Under the pieces are notes generated by a model. The model saw only the letters and a list, made by a program, of their open reading frames with translations, ran no database searches and was not told the origin of the DNA. Below are positions 27,372 through 34,914 of a stretch of DNA of 64,000 nt, piece after piece (the stretch's first letter is position 1; the number at the start of each line of letters is the position of its first letter). The translations under genes were made by a program, and so were the position numbers. Source of the stretch: an uncultured Pseudohongiella sp. (lineage in GTDB: Bacteria > Pseudomonadota > Gammaproteobacteria > Pseudomonadales > Pseudohongiellaceae). Location of the stretch: assembly GCA_951812965.1 (NCBI GenBank), contig OX638341.1, positions 1,780,438-1,844,437 on the forward strand, in the 5' to 3' direction.

Positions 27372-27455
27372 AGTAATTTGATTTAGAGTTGCGAAAGGAG
27401 CATTTTGGTGAGGCAACGGCCCAAGAACTCGGGAGCATCTTTGAATGAAGCAACG
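27372..27455. repeat. Orphan end of the rve-type element
   Basis: Two GGAGCAT-N6-7-TGAGGCAAC-type motifs lie here. About 85 bases align, reverse-complemented, with 16985-17070, the left end of the rve-type element, including the flanking GATTTGATTTAGA. No transposase accompanies it. Confidence 0.6.
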
Positions 27456-27479
27456 CGACTCTTCATCTTGGTTGTCGCG

Positions 27480-27690
27480 CTACAATGTACGCAACCCGGT
27501 CGGCGAAGCCGACGAAAAGCAATGCTCTTCGAGAGCCGACCGACTCGCCAAGGGTGAGAACAAGCGTTTTCGACGCGCCAGCTTCGAGCGAAATTCGAAC
27601 GACGCCGAGCTATGCTTGGGTGAGCCTCGGTCGGAAAAGTCGACGAAAAGCACATCTTTTCGAGAGTCGAACGACCCGACATGGATGTCG
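27480..27690. repeat. Imperfect palindromic intergenic repeats
   Basis: Two units GACGAAAAGCA-N2-CTCTTCGAGAG and GACGAAAAGCA-N2-TCTTTTCGAGAG lie about 120 bp apart, with further short hairpins (GTCGGCGAAGCCGAC; CGACATGGATGTCG). The segment GAACGACGCCGAGCTATGCTTGG resembles GAACGACGCCAAGCTGTGCTTGG in the element at 52338. I see no gene in 27360-27843. Confidence 0.5.
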
Positions 27691-27843
27691 GGGCTGGAGG
27701 CTGGGCGGCGAGACTGGGGTTTGGAGAAACCCAAAATGTTGCGCCAAGGATGGCATGAACAATCCAGTTGAAAGCATTCAACCCGATCGGCTCAGCATGG
27801 TCTTTCTGTTGACTGTTCCAGGGTATGGCCATACTTTTCGCTC

Positions 27844-28107
27844 ATGAAAAGTCAATCCATAAAGTCGACCTACACTCTTGATGTTCACACTGTTTCGCAG
27901 TTGGAATCATTAGCGGCATGATGGAATCTTTCAAGGTCCACCATACTCCGGCGGTTGATTAACGAAGCGGCGGGCAGGGCTTCCCCTCTTGCCGTGGAAA
28001 AGCTCAAGGCGTTGGACGAACTGCAACAGCGGCTTGCGCTCGACAAGCTATCCGCATATGTCTGGATAGACGATGTGGAGCAAGAGAGGAGGACGTCGAC
28101 TAGATAA
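27844..28107 (+). pseudogene. RHH antitoxin (VapB/CopG-like) with nonsense codon
   Basis: The frame from ATG 27844 to TAA 28105-28107 would encode an 88-codon ribbon-helix-helix protein: STYTLDVHTVSQLESLA, then TGA at 27919-27921, then WNLSRSTILRRLINEAAGR and a C-terminal helix LAVEKLKALDELQQRLALDK. The stop sits where homologues have Arg (CGA to TGA). The C-terminal WIDDVEQERR would bind the toxin. The toxin gene begins eight bases downstream, and it too has one nonsense codon. Confidence 0.7.
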
Positions 28108-28115
28108 GGCTCAGG

Positions 28116-28499
28116 ATGACCGGAGGCGCTATTAAACTCGATACATGTTTCCTGATTCGAGCGTTGGTTGCCGGTACCGCTGAAGACACGAGGCTCAGAG
28201 ACTGGCTTAATGAGAACCGCAAGCTTGCCATGAGCGCCGTAGCTTAGACCGAATATCTCCGTGATTCCGTTACCGCGACAGAATTGTTCCTTTCGACTTC
28301 AATCATTTCCGATCCACTGCCATTCACGGACGAAATGAGTTCATTGGCCGCGAGCCTTTACAACAAAGCGGGGCGGCTTCGAGGTTCGCTTGTTGATTGC
28401 AAGATTGCGGCATCGGCCATCATCGAATCTGTGGCGCTTGCAACGGCTAACCGGCGGGATTTCGAGAGATTCATGGAATCTGGCCTGAGGCTGCTGTGA
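28116..28499 (+). pseudogene. PIN-domain toxin (VapC-like) with nonsense codon
   Basis: A 127-codon PIN-domain ribonuclease gene. The frame reads AIKLDTCFLIRALVAG (first acidic residue), SAVA-stop-TEYLRDS (TAG at 28245-28247, where homologues have Trp; the conserved Glu follows), and SLVDCKIAASAIIESVALAT then NRRDFERF with the later acidic residues. All catalytic acids remain. A single TGG-to-TAG change inactivates an otherwise intact toxin. It forms a pair with the upstream antitoxin gene. Confidence 0.75.
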
Positions 28500-28612
28500 G
28501 CGGGAGGATTCAGATAGCGTGTTCGGGGTATGATTCCGGCTAATTCATCGATACGTCCTGCCATGCGCCACAACATGAACGGACAACAGTCCGGGGTAGA
28601 CGAGGCTGCGCC

Positions 28613-29188
28613 ATGCTCAAGAAGTTACTCACAATCATTGGCGCCGCCGTGTTTTATGGCGCTGGATTCGCACTGGAAGAAATCGATCCGGCGCTCGCCG
28701 AAATCACCAATTTCCGGCAATACAGCGCCAGTTTCGCCAGTGCGGGGCAGCCCACCAGGGAGCAGTTTCAGGCGCTCGCCGACAACGGCTTCGAGCGGGT
28801 GGTCTACATCGCCTTCACCAACAATCCCAACGCCCTGCCCGACGCCGACCTCGTGGTAAAAGGCCTGGACATGGAATACATGCAGATTCCGGTGGATTTC
28901 GGCAATCCGCGCCCCAGCGAGTATTACGCTTTCGCGGACTCCATGGCGCGCAACGAGGGCCGCAAAACCCTGCTCCATTGCCAGGTCAATGCCCGCGCCA
29001 CGGCGTTCAGTTTTCTATACCGGGTAATCGACGGGAATGTGCCGGTGGAGCAGGCCAAGGCCGACATGAACACCGTCTGGCAACCCAACGAGACCTGGCG
29101 TGACTTAATCTTCGAAGTCCTCGAAGAAAACGGCGTCGACCCCAACTGCGAAAGCTGCGATTGGACTCCGCCACCGCCAAGACAATAG
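28613..29188 (+). CDS. Exported protein tyrosine phosphatase-like protein
   Basis: A 191-residue protein with a signal peptide (LLTIIGAAVFYGAGFALE). The fold resembles the dual-specificity phosphatase-like family (DUF442/BLH type): FRQYSASFASAGQPTREQFQ, GFERVVYIAF, MEYMQIPVDF and LLHCQVNARATAFSFLYRV. The loop reads HCQVNAR, that is C-x4-R rather than the C-x5-R of active phosphatases, so phosphatase activity is doubtful. The C terminus has two Cys (NCESC) followed by a Pro-rich tail. Its neighbour 28 bases downstream is a VOC protein, possibly in the same transcript. Confidence 0.65.
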   Translation: MLKKLLTIIGAAVFYGAGFALEEIDPALAEITNFRQYSASFASAGQPTREQFQALADNGFERVVYIAFTNNPNALPDADLVVKGLDMEYMQIPVDFGNPRPSEYYAFADSMARNEGRKTLLHCQVNARATAFSFLYRVIDGNVPVEQAKADMNTVWQPNETWRDLIFEVLEENGVDPNCESCDWTPPPPRQ

Positions 29189-29215
29189 GATCCATACTCA
29201 AAGGGAGGATACGGA

Positions 29216-29578
29216 ATGCAGAAAGTACAAGGAATCGGCGGGTTCTTCTTCCGGGCCAGGGATCCCAAGGGACTTGCCAGGTGGTATCAGGATCACCTCG
29301 GAATCAATATTGCCCCGACGGACATGGAAATGGCGCCATGGATGACCGAGTCCGGCGTCACGGTTTTCGCGCCTTTCGCCGCCGACACTGATTACTTCGC
29401 CGCCGAAAAGACTTTCATGCTGAACTTTCGCGTGACCGACCTGGACGCAATGACCGCGCAACTGAAGTCCGCGGGTATCGAAATCAGCCACGAAAGTGAA
29501 ATGGAAGGCATCGGCCGCTTCGCCCGCATCCACGACCCCGAACACAACCCGATCGAACTCTGGGAACCGGAGGCTTGA
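29216..29578 (+). CDS. VOC/glyoxalase-like protein
   Basis: A 120-residue vicinal-oxygen-chelate domain protein. It has two beta-alpha-beta-beta-beta halves: IGGFFFRARDPKGLARWYQD-HL and MLNFRVTDLDAMTAQLKSAG with FARIHDPEHNPIELWEPE at the end. The terminal Glu of IELWEP is a usual metal ligand. It could act on a small metabolite or bind a drug, and the substrate cannot be told. AAGGGAGG precedes ATG 29216. Confidence 0.85.
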   Translation: MQKVQGIGGFFFRARDPKGLARWYQDHLGINIAPTDMEMAPWMTESGVTVFAPFAADTDYFAAEKTFMLNFRVTDLDAMTAQLKSAGIEISHESEMEGIGRFARIHDPEHNPIELWEPEA

Positions 29579-29623
29579 CAGAGGGGCTGCGGCGATTCAT
29601 TTCAGTCAGACGGAGTAACAAAG

Positions 29624-29902
29624 GTGAAGAAAGAGCATATCGTATTGCCGGCTGACCCTTCGGATCCGGAAGATTTTGATGTTACGCGGGAAGCGATGGA
29701 ACAAGGGCAGCGGGCTCGGTTGATAAGACAAACGAGAACCAGACTTGGACTCTCGCAACAGGAGTTTGCGAGCCGCTTTCATGTTCCGGTGGGAACGTTG
29801 CGTGATTGGGAACAGGCGCGAGCGCGGGCGCCCGACTTCGCCATTGCTTACATACGCGTCATCGGCAGACACCCTGATATCGTTTCGCAAACTGTCGGTT
29901 GA
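29624..29902 (+). CDS. HTH protein, antitoxin-like
   Basis: A 92-residue protein with a C-terminal helix-turn-helix (RARLIRQTRTRLGLSQQEFA then FHVPVGTLRDWEQARARAPD) and an acidic N terminus (DPEDFDVTREAMEQG). Homologues are often antitoxins paired with an upstream RelE/BrnT-type toxin. No such toxin gene is visible here: upstream is the VOC gene. So it may be an orphan antitoxin or a small regulator. The start is GTG 29624 after a weak AAAGGT site. A strong terminator follows. Confidence 0.7.
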   Translation: MKKEHIVLPADPSDPEDFDVTREAMEQGQRARLIRQTRTRLGLSQQEFASRFHVPVGTLRDWEQARARAPDFAIAYIRVIGRHPDIVSQTVG

Positions 29903-29920
29903 TGCAGGTTGCCTGAATAC

Positions 29921-29949
29921 AAAAAAGGCGGGCAATGCCCGCCTTTTTT
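29921..29949. terminator. Bidirectional rho-independent terminator
   Basis: AAAAAAGGCGGGC, loop AATG-like, GCCCGCCTTTTTT. The stem is perfect and flanked by A and T runs on both sides, so it should stop transcripts from the HTH gene and from the redoxin-cytochrome gene converging on it. Confidence 0.92.
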
Positions 29950-29965
29950 GATCTGGTTGGGGAAA

Positions 29966-31819
29966 CTACTCCGAGCCGCTCTGGTCGACGTTCTTCCAGC
30001 TATAGAAGCCCATGAACATCTCTTCCCAGCTTTGCTCGCCCCAGTGGACTTCTATGTTCGGGTCCGGGTTGAATTCGTTCTGGGAGGAGTTGTCGAAAGC
30101 GCCCGTGGCGACGATCTGCGTGCCGGCCGGAACCCGCAACGGCGTTTCAAGCTCGTGGGCCAATTGCCAGTTGAAGGAATACGCCGGCACCGACAGGATC
30201 AGTTCTTCGGAACCGTCGGGATAACGCGCCGTAAACGCCATGCGCTTGCCGCGGAAGTGCATGTGCGGCATCAGCGAGTAGATCTCGGCTTCTTCCGGCA
30301 CATAGGTCACGAGTTGCATTTCGTGGTCCTTGGCCTGAGCCGGAATGTCGATTGTGAAGGCATTGCCGACGCCGCCCGACATGCGCTCGTTGGGCACGTA
30401 GCCTTCGTCATAGAAGTAAACGCCGATCTCCGTGGCGTCGACAGTTTCCCTGCCGGAAGTGGTGTAGTGCATCTGCAGGTTGAGCGTCGAGCCTGCCTTG
30501 AGCAAGCCGCCGACGCCTTCGGGATTCAGCGAGAAACTGTTGCCCGGAGCGTAACCCGCGACCGAGCCCTGATCGGGGTCGCCGCCGCCGAGTAGCGAAC
30601 TGACGTCGATGTCGGGATTCGCCGCGAAGATGGCGTCGATGTCCGGTTGCTCGCCTGCGGCCATGGCCGCGAAAATCTCGGTGCGAATCGCTACCGCACG
30701 TTCCTCGGGCAGGCTGTTGATGGCTTCGATGAACAGGTCAAACCCGTTGCTGCGGCCTTCCGGCGGAATCACGGTGGTGATGATGTGATGCAGCACTTCC
30801 GGCGCGCCCGGCGCGACTTCAGAGCCGCGCACCCAGCGGTCTTCGGTCAGACCGAGGTCGATGGGAATGTTCATGTAATCGACCACTCCGGTTGCCGGAA
30901 TGCTCTGTGCAGGAATTTCGATTACAAGATCAGGCTCGCCGAGCATTTCCGCCAGCGTCCACTTGGTGTCTGGCCATTCGAGTTGGGCCAGCGGGTCGGA
31001 CTCACTTTCGGTATTCGCGCCGGCGTCGATCCAGCTAACGAGTTTTTGCATGTCCTCGTCGGCCAGATTCATTTCGTTGCGCATCTTGTATCCGACCTTG
31101 TTGTCGATCTGGCCGGGAGGCATGCGGCGCGTGAGCACGACTTCCCGGATCATCGGCGACCAGCCCTGCACGGCCAGTTTACTGTCCATGGCAAATGGGG
31201 CGATGCCGCCCTGGCGGTGACATTCGGCGCAATTTTCGGCGATGATCGGAGCGATGTCGCGGTCGTAGGAAAGCTCTCCGTGTGACTGAAGGCTGCTATA
31301 AGAGATGGCGGCGCCGTCGGTTGCGGCAACGGTCAGATCGACGCTTTCGCCGTTGAGAACCCGATCGAGAACCTGCGCAAGCGCGGGACCTGCTTCGCCG
31401 CGATAGAGAACTTCAAAGGTCGCCGGATCGTAAGCAATGGCTTCGTCAAGGCGAGTCAGGCCGAGCATGCTCGCGACGAGTTGCGTTTCGTCCATCAGGA
31501 TGGGCAGATCGATATTCGCCTGGTCGGCTTCCGCCCGCACGGCATCGCGGCTGGCGTCGAGGCCGGGATTGATCAGCATGAACGCCACGCCCTGGAACTC
31601 GTAACGGGATCGCAACTCCTGCAACGCCGCCAGTGCTTCGGTATCGGTCTCGCCGTTGGCCTGGGGCAGCAATACGATGGCTTCCTGGTCGTCATACCAG
31701 GCCATGTGATGGAACGTGCCGTTGTGGTCGATCAAGGCAAAATCTCCCACGCGCTCGCCAGCATATAAAGGCGAACTGCCCAGCACGGCGCAAAGGGCCG
31801 TCAGGATGGTTTTTTTCAC
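29966..31819 (-). CDS. Redoxin-cytochrome c-copper monooxygenase-like exported protein
   Basis: A 617-residue exported protein (signal LTALCAVLGSSPLYA). Residues 22-160 are a thioredoxin/AhpC-like fold without redox-active cysteines. Residue 197 onward holds a single c-type heme motif, CAECH, followed by RRMPPGQ as in cytochromes of this group. The second half resembles the copper type II ascorbate-dependent monooxygenase (PHM) fold: EVLHHIITTVIPP, LNLQMHYTTSG and YSLMPHMHFRGKRM supply His and Met ligands. It probably oxidises something in the periplasm with electrons passing through the heme. It is transcribed toward the terminator at 29921. Confidence 0.75.
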   Translation of the reverse strand: MKKTILTALCAVLGSSPLYAGERVGDFALIDHNGTFHHMAWYDDQEAIVLLPQANGETDTEALAALQELRSRYEFQGVAFMLINPGLDASRDAVRAEADQANIDLPILMDETQLVASMLGLTRLDEAIAYDPATFEVLYRGEAGPALAQVLDRVLNGESVDLTVAATDGAAISYSSLQSHGELSYDRDIAPIIAENCAECHRQGGIAPFAMDSKLAVQGWSPMIREVVLTRRMPPGQIDNKVGYKMRNEMNLADEDMQKLVSWIDAGANTESESDPLAQLEWPDTKWTLAEMLGEPDLVIEIPAQSIPATGVVDYMNIPIDLGLTEDRWVRGSEVAPGAPEVLHHIITTVIPPEGRSNGFDLFIEAINSLPEERAVAIRTEIFAAMAAGEQPDIDAIFAANPDIDVSSLLGGGDPDQGSVAGYAPGNSFSLNPEGVGGLLKAGSTLNLQMHYTTSGRETVDATEIGVYFYDEGYVPNERMSGGVGNAFTIDIPAQAKDHEMQLVTYVPEEAEIYSLMPHMHFRGKRMAFTARYPDGSEELILSVPAYSFNWQLAHELETPLRVPAGTQIVATGAFDNSSQNEFNPDPNIEVHWGEQSWEEMFMGFYSWKNVDQSGSE

Positions 31820-32067
31820 GTCATGATCCTCATGAATAAGGGTTTTTGGCTGAATTTTACAGTTCTTGCGAGAGCTAACGAGTCTAACACGAATTTGTTA
31901 CCAAAGTACCCGAAATTTTATTGGATTTCGAACGTAGCATATTAGATTACATTGCCGGAAGTTCGCGCCAGCGCGACCGGCATCGCGAGCCCGGCGCGAC
32001 ATGACTATTGCTTGCCGCCTGGTTCTGCATCAAGATGTATGCCGTAACGAATTCAGGATCGCTATCC
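31820..32067. promoter_or_regulatory. Divergent promoter region
   Basis: AT-rich sequence (31850-31945) between the redoxin gene and the RCCR-like operon. It must contain both promoters. I found no TTGAY-N4-RTCAA palindrome here, unlike the other units of the downstream cluster. Confidence 0.4.
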
Positions 32068-32874
32068 ATGGCTAAATCCACCCGGCCTTTTACCGACGAG
32101 ATCGCGGCCAGACCGGATGTTGACCAGCGGGCGACATTCGATACTTTATGGGGAATTCTCGGGGAATTGTTCGATAAGGTCAGAGCGCGGTTCGAACTTC
32201 ACCCGGATCCGTCCACCGCGGATCTCCAGCCTTACCAGGCCACCGACGGCAGCGGCGCCAGTGGCTGGCTCAGCACCTACACCGGCCCCGAGATCGACTG
32301 GCTGGTGCATTCGTGGGTGGGTAACCCCAAGGCAAGTTTCACCAATATGCATCTGACGGTCAGCCTCGCCGGCAAGTTCGATGCGCCCAATCTCGGCATC
32401 GCGCTCGGCACGGTGCCGGATCTGTTCATGTATCTGGATTTCATCCCGCGCAAGGATTTGGCGACCAACCCGGACTACATGGAAAAGTACTACCGCGAGT
32501 TGAACGAGGAGCACCTGCGATTGCATGAAGACCCGGAATTGCGCAGCTTCATAAGCCGCGACTTGTACATGCGCGTCACCCAGACGGCGGCGAGTATTTG
32601 TATTACCGCGGCGGACAGCGAACGGAACTTGCAAACCCTGCGGGATACCACGCACGGAATGCTGGATCAGTGGCTCGTCAACGTCGAGAAGTCCAGCATT
32701 TTGCCGGCGTCCGCGCGATCGGTCCAGGCGGCTCGGGATGAGCTGCTGCGGCGGGAGATCGCCGAGCGCGATCCCATGAATGCGCTGGTGGAGCGAATGT
32801 ACGGTAGAGAGTTGACCACGCAGTTGATCGCGGCGCTTTGGGGTGGTCGCAGAGTATTGCCAAGGCCGGCATGA
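32068..32874 (+). CDS. Red chlorophyll catabolite reductase-like protein
   Basis: A 268-residue protein of the RCCR/ferredoxin-dependent bilin reductase superfamily. The central part (MYLDFIPRKDLATNPDYMEK at 121-140, then PELRSFISRDLYMRV and TAASICI) lines up with plant RCCR (LDLPHRKDLVLNPDYL, PEVNPYVSPSLFVR). The C-terminal RMYGRELTTQLIAAL also matches plant RMFGEEVSSRVVHAI. In plants this enzyme reduces the red linear product of pheophorbide a oxygenase. ATG 32068 is preferred over upstream starts because the family match begins shortly after. It leads an operon with a chlorophyllase-like hydrolase six bases downstream. There is no plastid-type leader. Confidence 0.75.
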   Translation: MAKSTRPFTDEIAARPDVDQRATFDTLWGILGELFDKVRARFELHPDPSTADLQPYQATDGSGASGWLSTYTGPEIDWLVHSWVGNPKASFTNMHLTVSLAGKFDAPNLGIALGTVPDLFMYLDFIPRKDLATNPDYMEKYYRELNEEHLRLHEDPELRSFISRDLYMRVTQTAASICITAADSERNLQTLRDTTHGMLDQWLVNVEKSSILPASARSVQAARDELLRREIAERDPMNALVERMYGRELTTQLIAALWGGRRVLPRPA

Positions 32875-32880
32875 CGGGCC

Positions 32881-33876
32881 ATGAAGCGGATCGCGGTCAG
32901 AGCTTTCTATCGAGCCGCGAAGGTGGCGGCTCGCGTTGCGCCTTATGACAATCTCACGCTGAAAATCCATTATCCAAGCAAATACGGCAACACTTTCCAA
33001 GAGCGGGATACTGGATTTATTCCCCCGGACGAGACGCATGCGCCGTTTCCGGTGGTGATCGTCATGCCGGGGATAAACATCTCGCTGGAGGCATATGGCT
33101 GGATCGCCGGCGCGCTGGCGCGGGCCGGCTTCATCGCTGTAACCTACAATTGGGTCACCATTGAGATCGGCGACCTGGTCAGCGCGAGCCCGGGACTGAC
33201 GCTCCAGGCATTGCACCGGGATCATTACGGCAATCAGCCCTCCTGTCCGGCCTTGCCCGCCATCCTCGATGAGTTGAAGCAAGTACAGCGGAACAGTTTG
33301 CTGGCCGGGCATCTGGATCTGGACCGCCTCGTGCTCGGCGGCCATTCCGCGGGCGGAACCATGGCGCTGGTCAACGCCAACAGCGACTGGTATCCGGGCG
33401 TTCGGGGCGCCTTCACCTTCGCGGCGCACACGGCGGGAAATCCGCGGCTGGGCTGGCCGGAACAAAGCATTATGCCACTGGCGGGAAACCTGCCGCTGCT
33501 TGTCATGGGCGGCAACCGGGACGGCGTTATCGCCGGCAGCAGCTATCGTTATAGCAATACCGGCCAGTCCGCCGCGGACACCCCGGTTGAGCGCACTTTC
33601 AGGGAAGGAGTGGCGGGTGATGGCGATGGCCGCTATTTGCTAATCGTCGAAGGCGCCAATCATTTCTCCTTTGCCTGGCCGCGGGATCCAACTACCGGGC
33701 GCGCGTATCTTGACCGTCCGGCCGCTGGCGACGGCCGGCGTATGCGGGCCTACATGGCGGAACTGATCGTCAATTTCTGCCGTCGGGCTTGTATTGGCGA
33801 TGCCGCGTCGATCACGGCCATGGAGACTTTGTGCAACGCCGAACATCCTTTGGCGGCGGTTGCCGAAACGAAGTGA
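32881..33876 (+). CDS. Alpha/beta hydrolase, chlorophyllase-like
   Basis: A 331-residue alpha/beta hydrolase. The nucleophile elbow GHSAGG is at 154-159 (Ser156), with Asp214 (GGNRDGV) and His261 (EGANHFSF) completing a likely triad. The oxyanion region is VVIVMPGINISLEAYGW then ARAGFIAVTYNW. This arrangement is that of the chlorophyllase/dienelactone hydrolase group, whose plant members cleave the phytyl ester of chlorophyll. No signal peptide is seen. It starts six bases after the RCCR-like gene and is followed at 30 bases by a calycin-like gene, so the three are probably one operon. Substrate assignment is by context. Confidence 0.65.
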   Translation: MKRIAVRAFYRAAKVAARVAPYDNLTLKIHYPSKYGNTFQERDTGFIPPDETHAPFPVVIVMPGINISLEAYGWIAGALARAGFIAVTYNWVTIEIGDLVSASPGLTLQALHRDHYGNQPSCPALPAILDELKQVQRNSLLAGHLDLDRLVLGGHSAGGTMALVNANSDWYPGVRGAFTFAAHTAGNPRLGWPEQSIMPLAGNLPLLVMGGNRDGVIAGSSYRYSNTGQSAADTPVERTFREGVAGDGDGRYLLIVEGANHFSFAWPRDPTTGRAYLDRPAAGDGRRMRAYMAELIVNFCRRACIGDAASITAMETLCNAEHPLAAVAETK

Positions 33877-33906
33877 CCGCGGATCGCGCGTGAGGAGAAT
33901 TCAAGC

Positions 33907-34869
33907 ATGACAAGCAAGCAACCGAGCAACTGGCAGAAACTGATCACCGGCCAATGGCATGGCGCGCCGTCGGTATTCGAACCGGATGGCGCCTATGTGG
34001 GATACAACAACGTCTCCCGGGCGAGCGAGCGCGTCGGCGGCAAGACCCGCTACTGGATGGACACCGACTTCGATGCCATCGGCGCGTTACGCAATCGCTT
34101 CGAGATCGGGCGCTTCGATTTTGGAGTGATCGACTCCGACAACGACCGCATCTATACCGGGCCGGATATCGTCGGTTCCGGCAAACCCTATGGCGCGCTC
34201 GTGGACTCGGAGTATTTTTCCCCAGCCTGGAACAGCCATCTGCGGACCGTGAATCACGTGGTTCCCGAATTGGGCATGCAGGTCTACTCGTCGCTGCTTT
34301 TCGAGGGCGCTACACTGGTAGCCACGTTCAACGGTATATACATTGTCACCGAGGATTATGAGAAAAATCCCGTTACGCGGGATCGCGTCGCCGATTGGCT
34401 GGCCCGGGAACGGATAGAGGGCAAGCGGCCTTTCGTCTTGCCGCCAAAGCACGCAGGCCGCTGGACCGGGGAACTCGAGGTTTACGATCAAGAGCAGAAA
34501 CTTGCCGGGACCAACCGCGTGACCATGGACTACCGCCCGATCAACCTGACCCGGGCCGAAACGCGTATCCGCTCCAGCGGCGTAGTCGATAGCGATCATA
34601 CCTGCGAACGCACGCGCGACCACAATCGCCACCAGTTTCACGGCCCGGATCTGTTCGGCAACGGCTTTGCCTATGGCCGATACCTTTATAGCGTGCTGCA
34701 TGTCTATGGCAAAGCCCTGCGCATCGAGACCAGAGACACGCTGATTGATCACGACTATACGCTGGTAGTGAACTGGAACTACTTATACTCACAACGGCGC
34801 AAGTACACCGCGCACGGCGTGTTGCGCTGGCAGCCGGGCGAGGAGATCCTGGGACCGCGATTTCTGTGA
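33907..34869 (+). CDS. Calycin-like protein, third gene of the RCCR operon
   Basis: A 320-residue soluble protein without signal peptide. GAGGAG precedes ATG 33907. It starts with a GxW-type motif (LITGQWHGAPSVFEPDG) and a second similar segment occurs at HAGRWTGELEVYDQEQKLAG; both are followed by beta-rich sequence, and it ends VLRWQPGEEILGPRF. This pattern is typical of calycin/lipocalin-like barrels such as DUF3598 and CpcS, which bind linear tetrapyrroles. The family call is tentative, and a two-barrel binding protein is my best reading. The gene at 39126 starts in a similar way (RGVWHDHIELYQLDG). Confidence 0.5.
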   Translation: MTSKQPSNWQKLITGQWHGAPSVFEPDGAYVGYNNVSRASERVGGKTRYWMDTDFDAIGALRNRFEIGRFDFGVIDSDNDRIYTGPDIVGSGKPYGALVDSEYFSPAWNSHLRTVNHVVPELGMQVYSSLLFEGATLVATFNGIYIVTEDYEKNPVTRDRVADWLARERIEGKRPFVLPPKHAGRWTGELEVYDQEQKLAGTNRVTMDYRPINLTRAETRIRSSGVVDSDHTCERTRDHNRHQFHGPDLFGNGFAYGRYLYSVLHVYGKALRIETRDTLIDHDYTLVVNWNYLYSQRRKYTAHGVLRWQPGEEILGPRFL

Positions 34870-34914
34870 CGGGCGCCGCGGGCGCGGGTAGCATCCAGTT
34901 TCACTCGAACAGGG

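Noticed and set aside
27383..27832. A 149-codon reverse ORF in the gap before the toxin-antitoxin pair
   Set aside because: It crosses the palindromic repeats and an IS end, lacks a ribosome site and resembles no family.
2..28499. General recoding of TGA/TAG as sense codons
   Set aside because: Intact genes in the window use TGA and TAG as normal stops with proper spacing, and the internal stops fall almost only in mobile or accessory genes, so decay is simpler.
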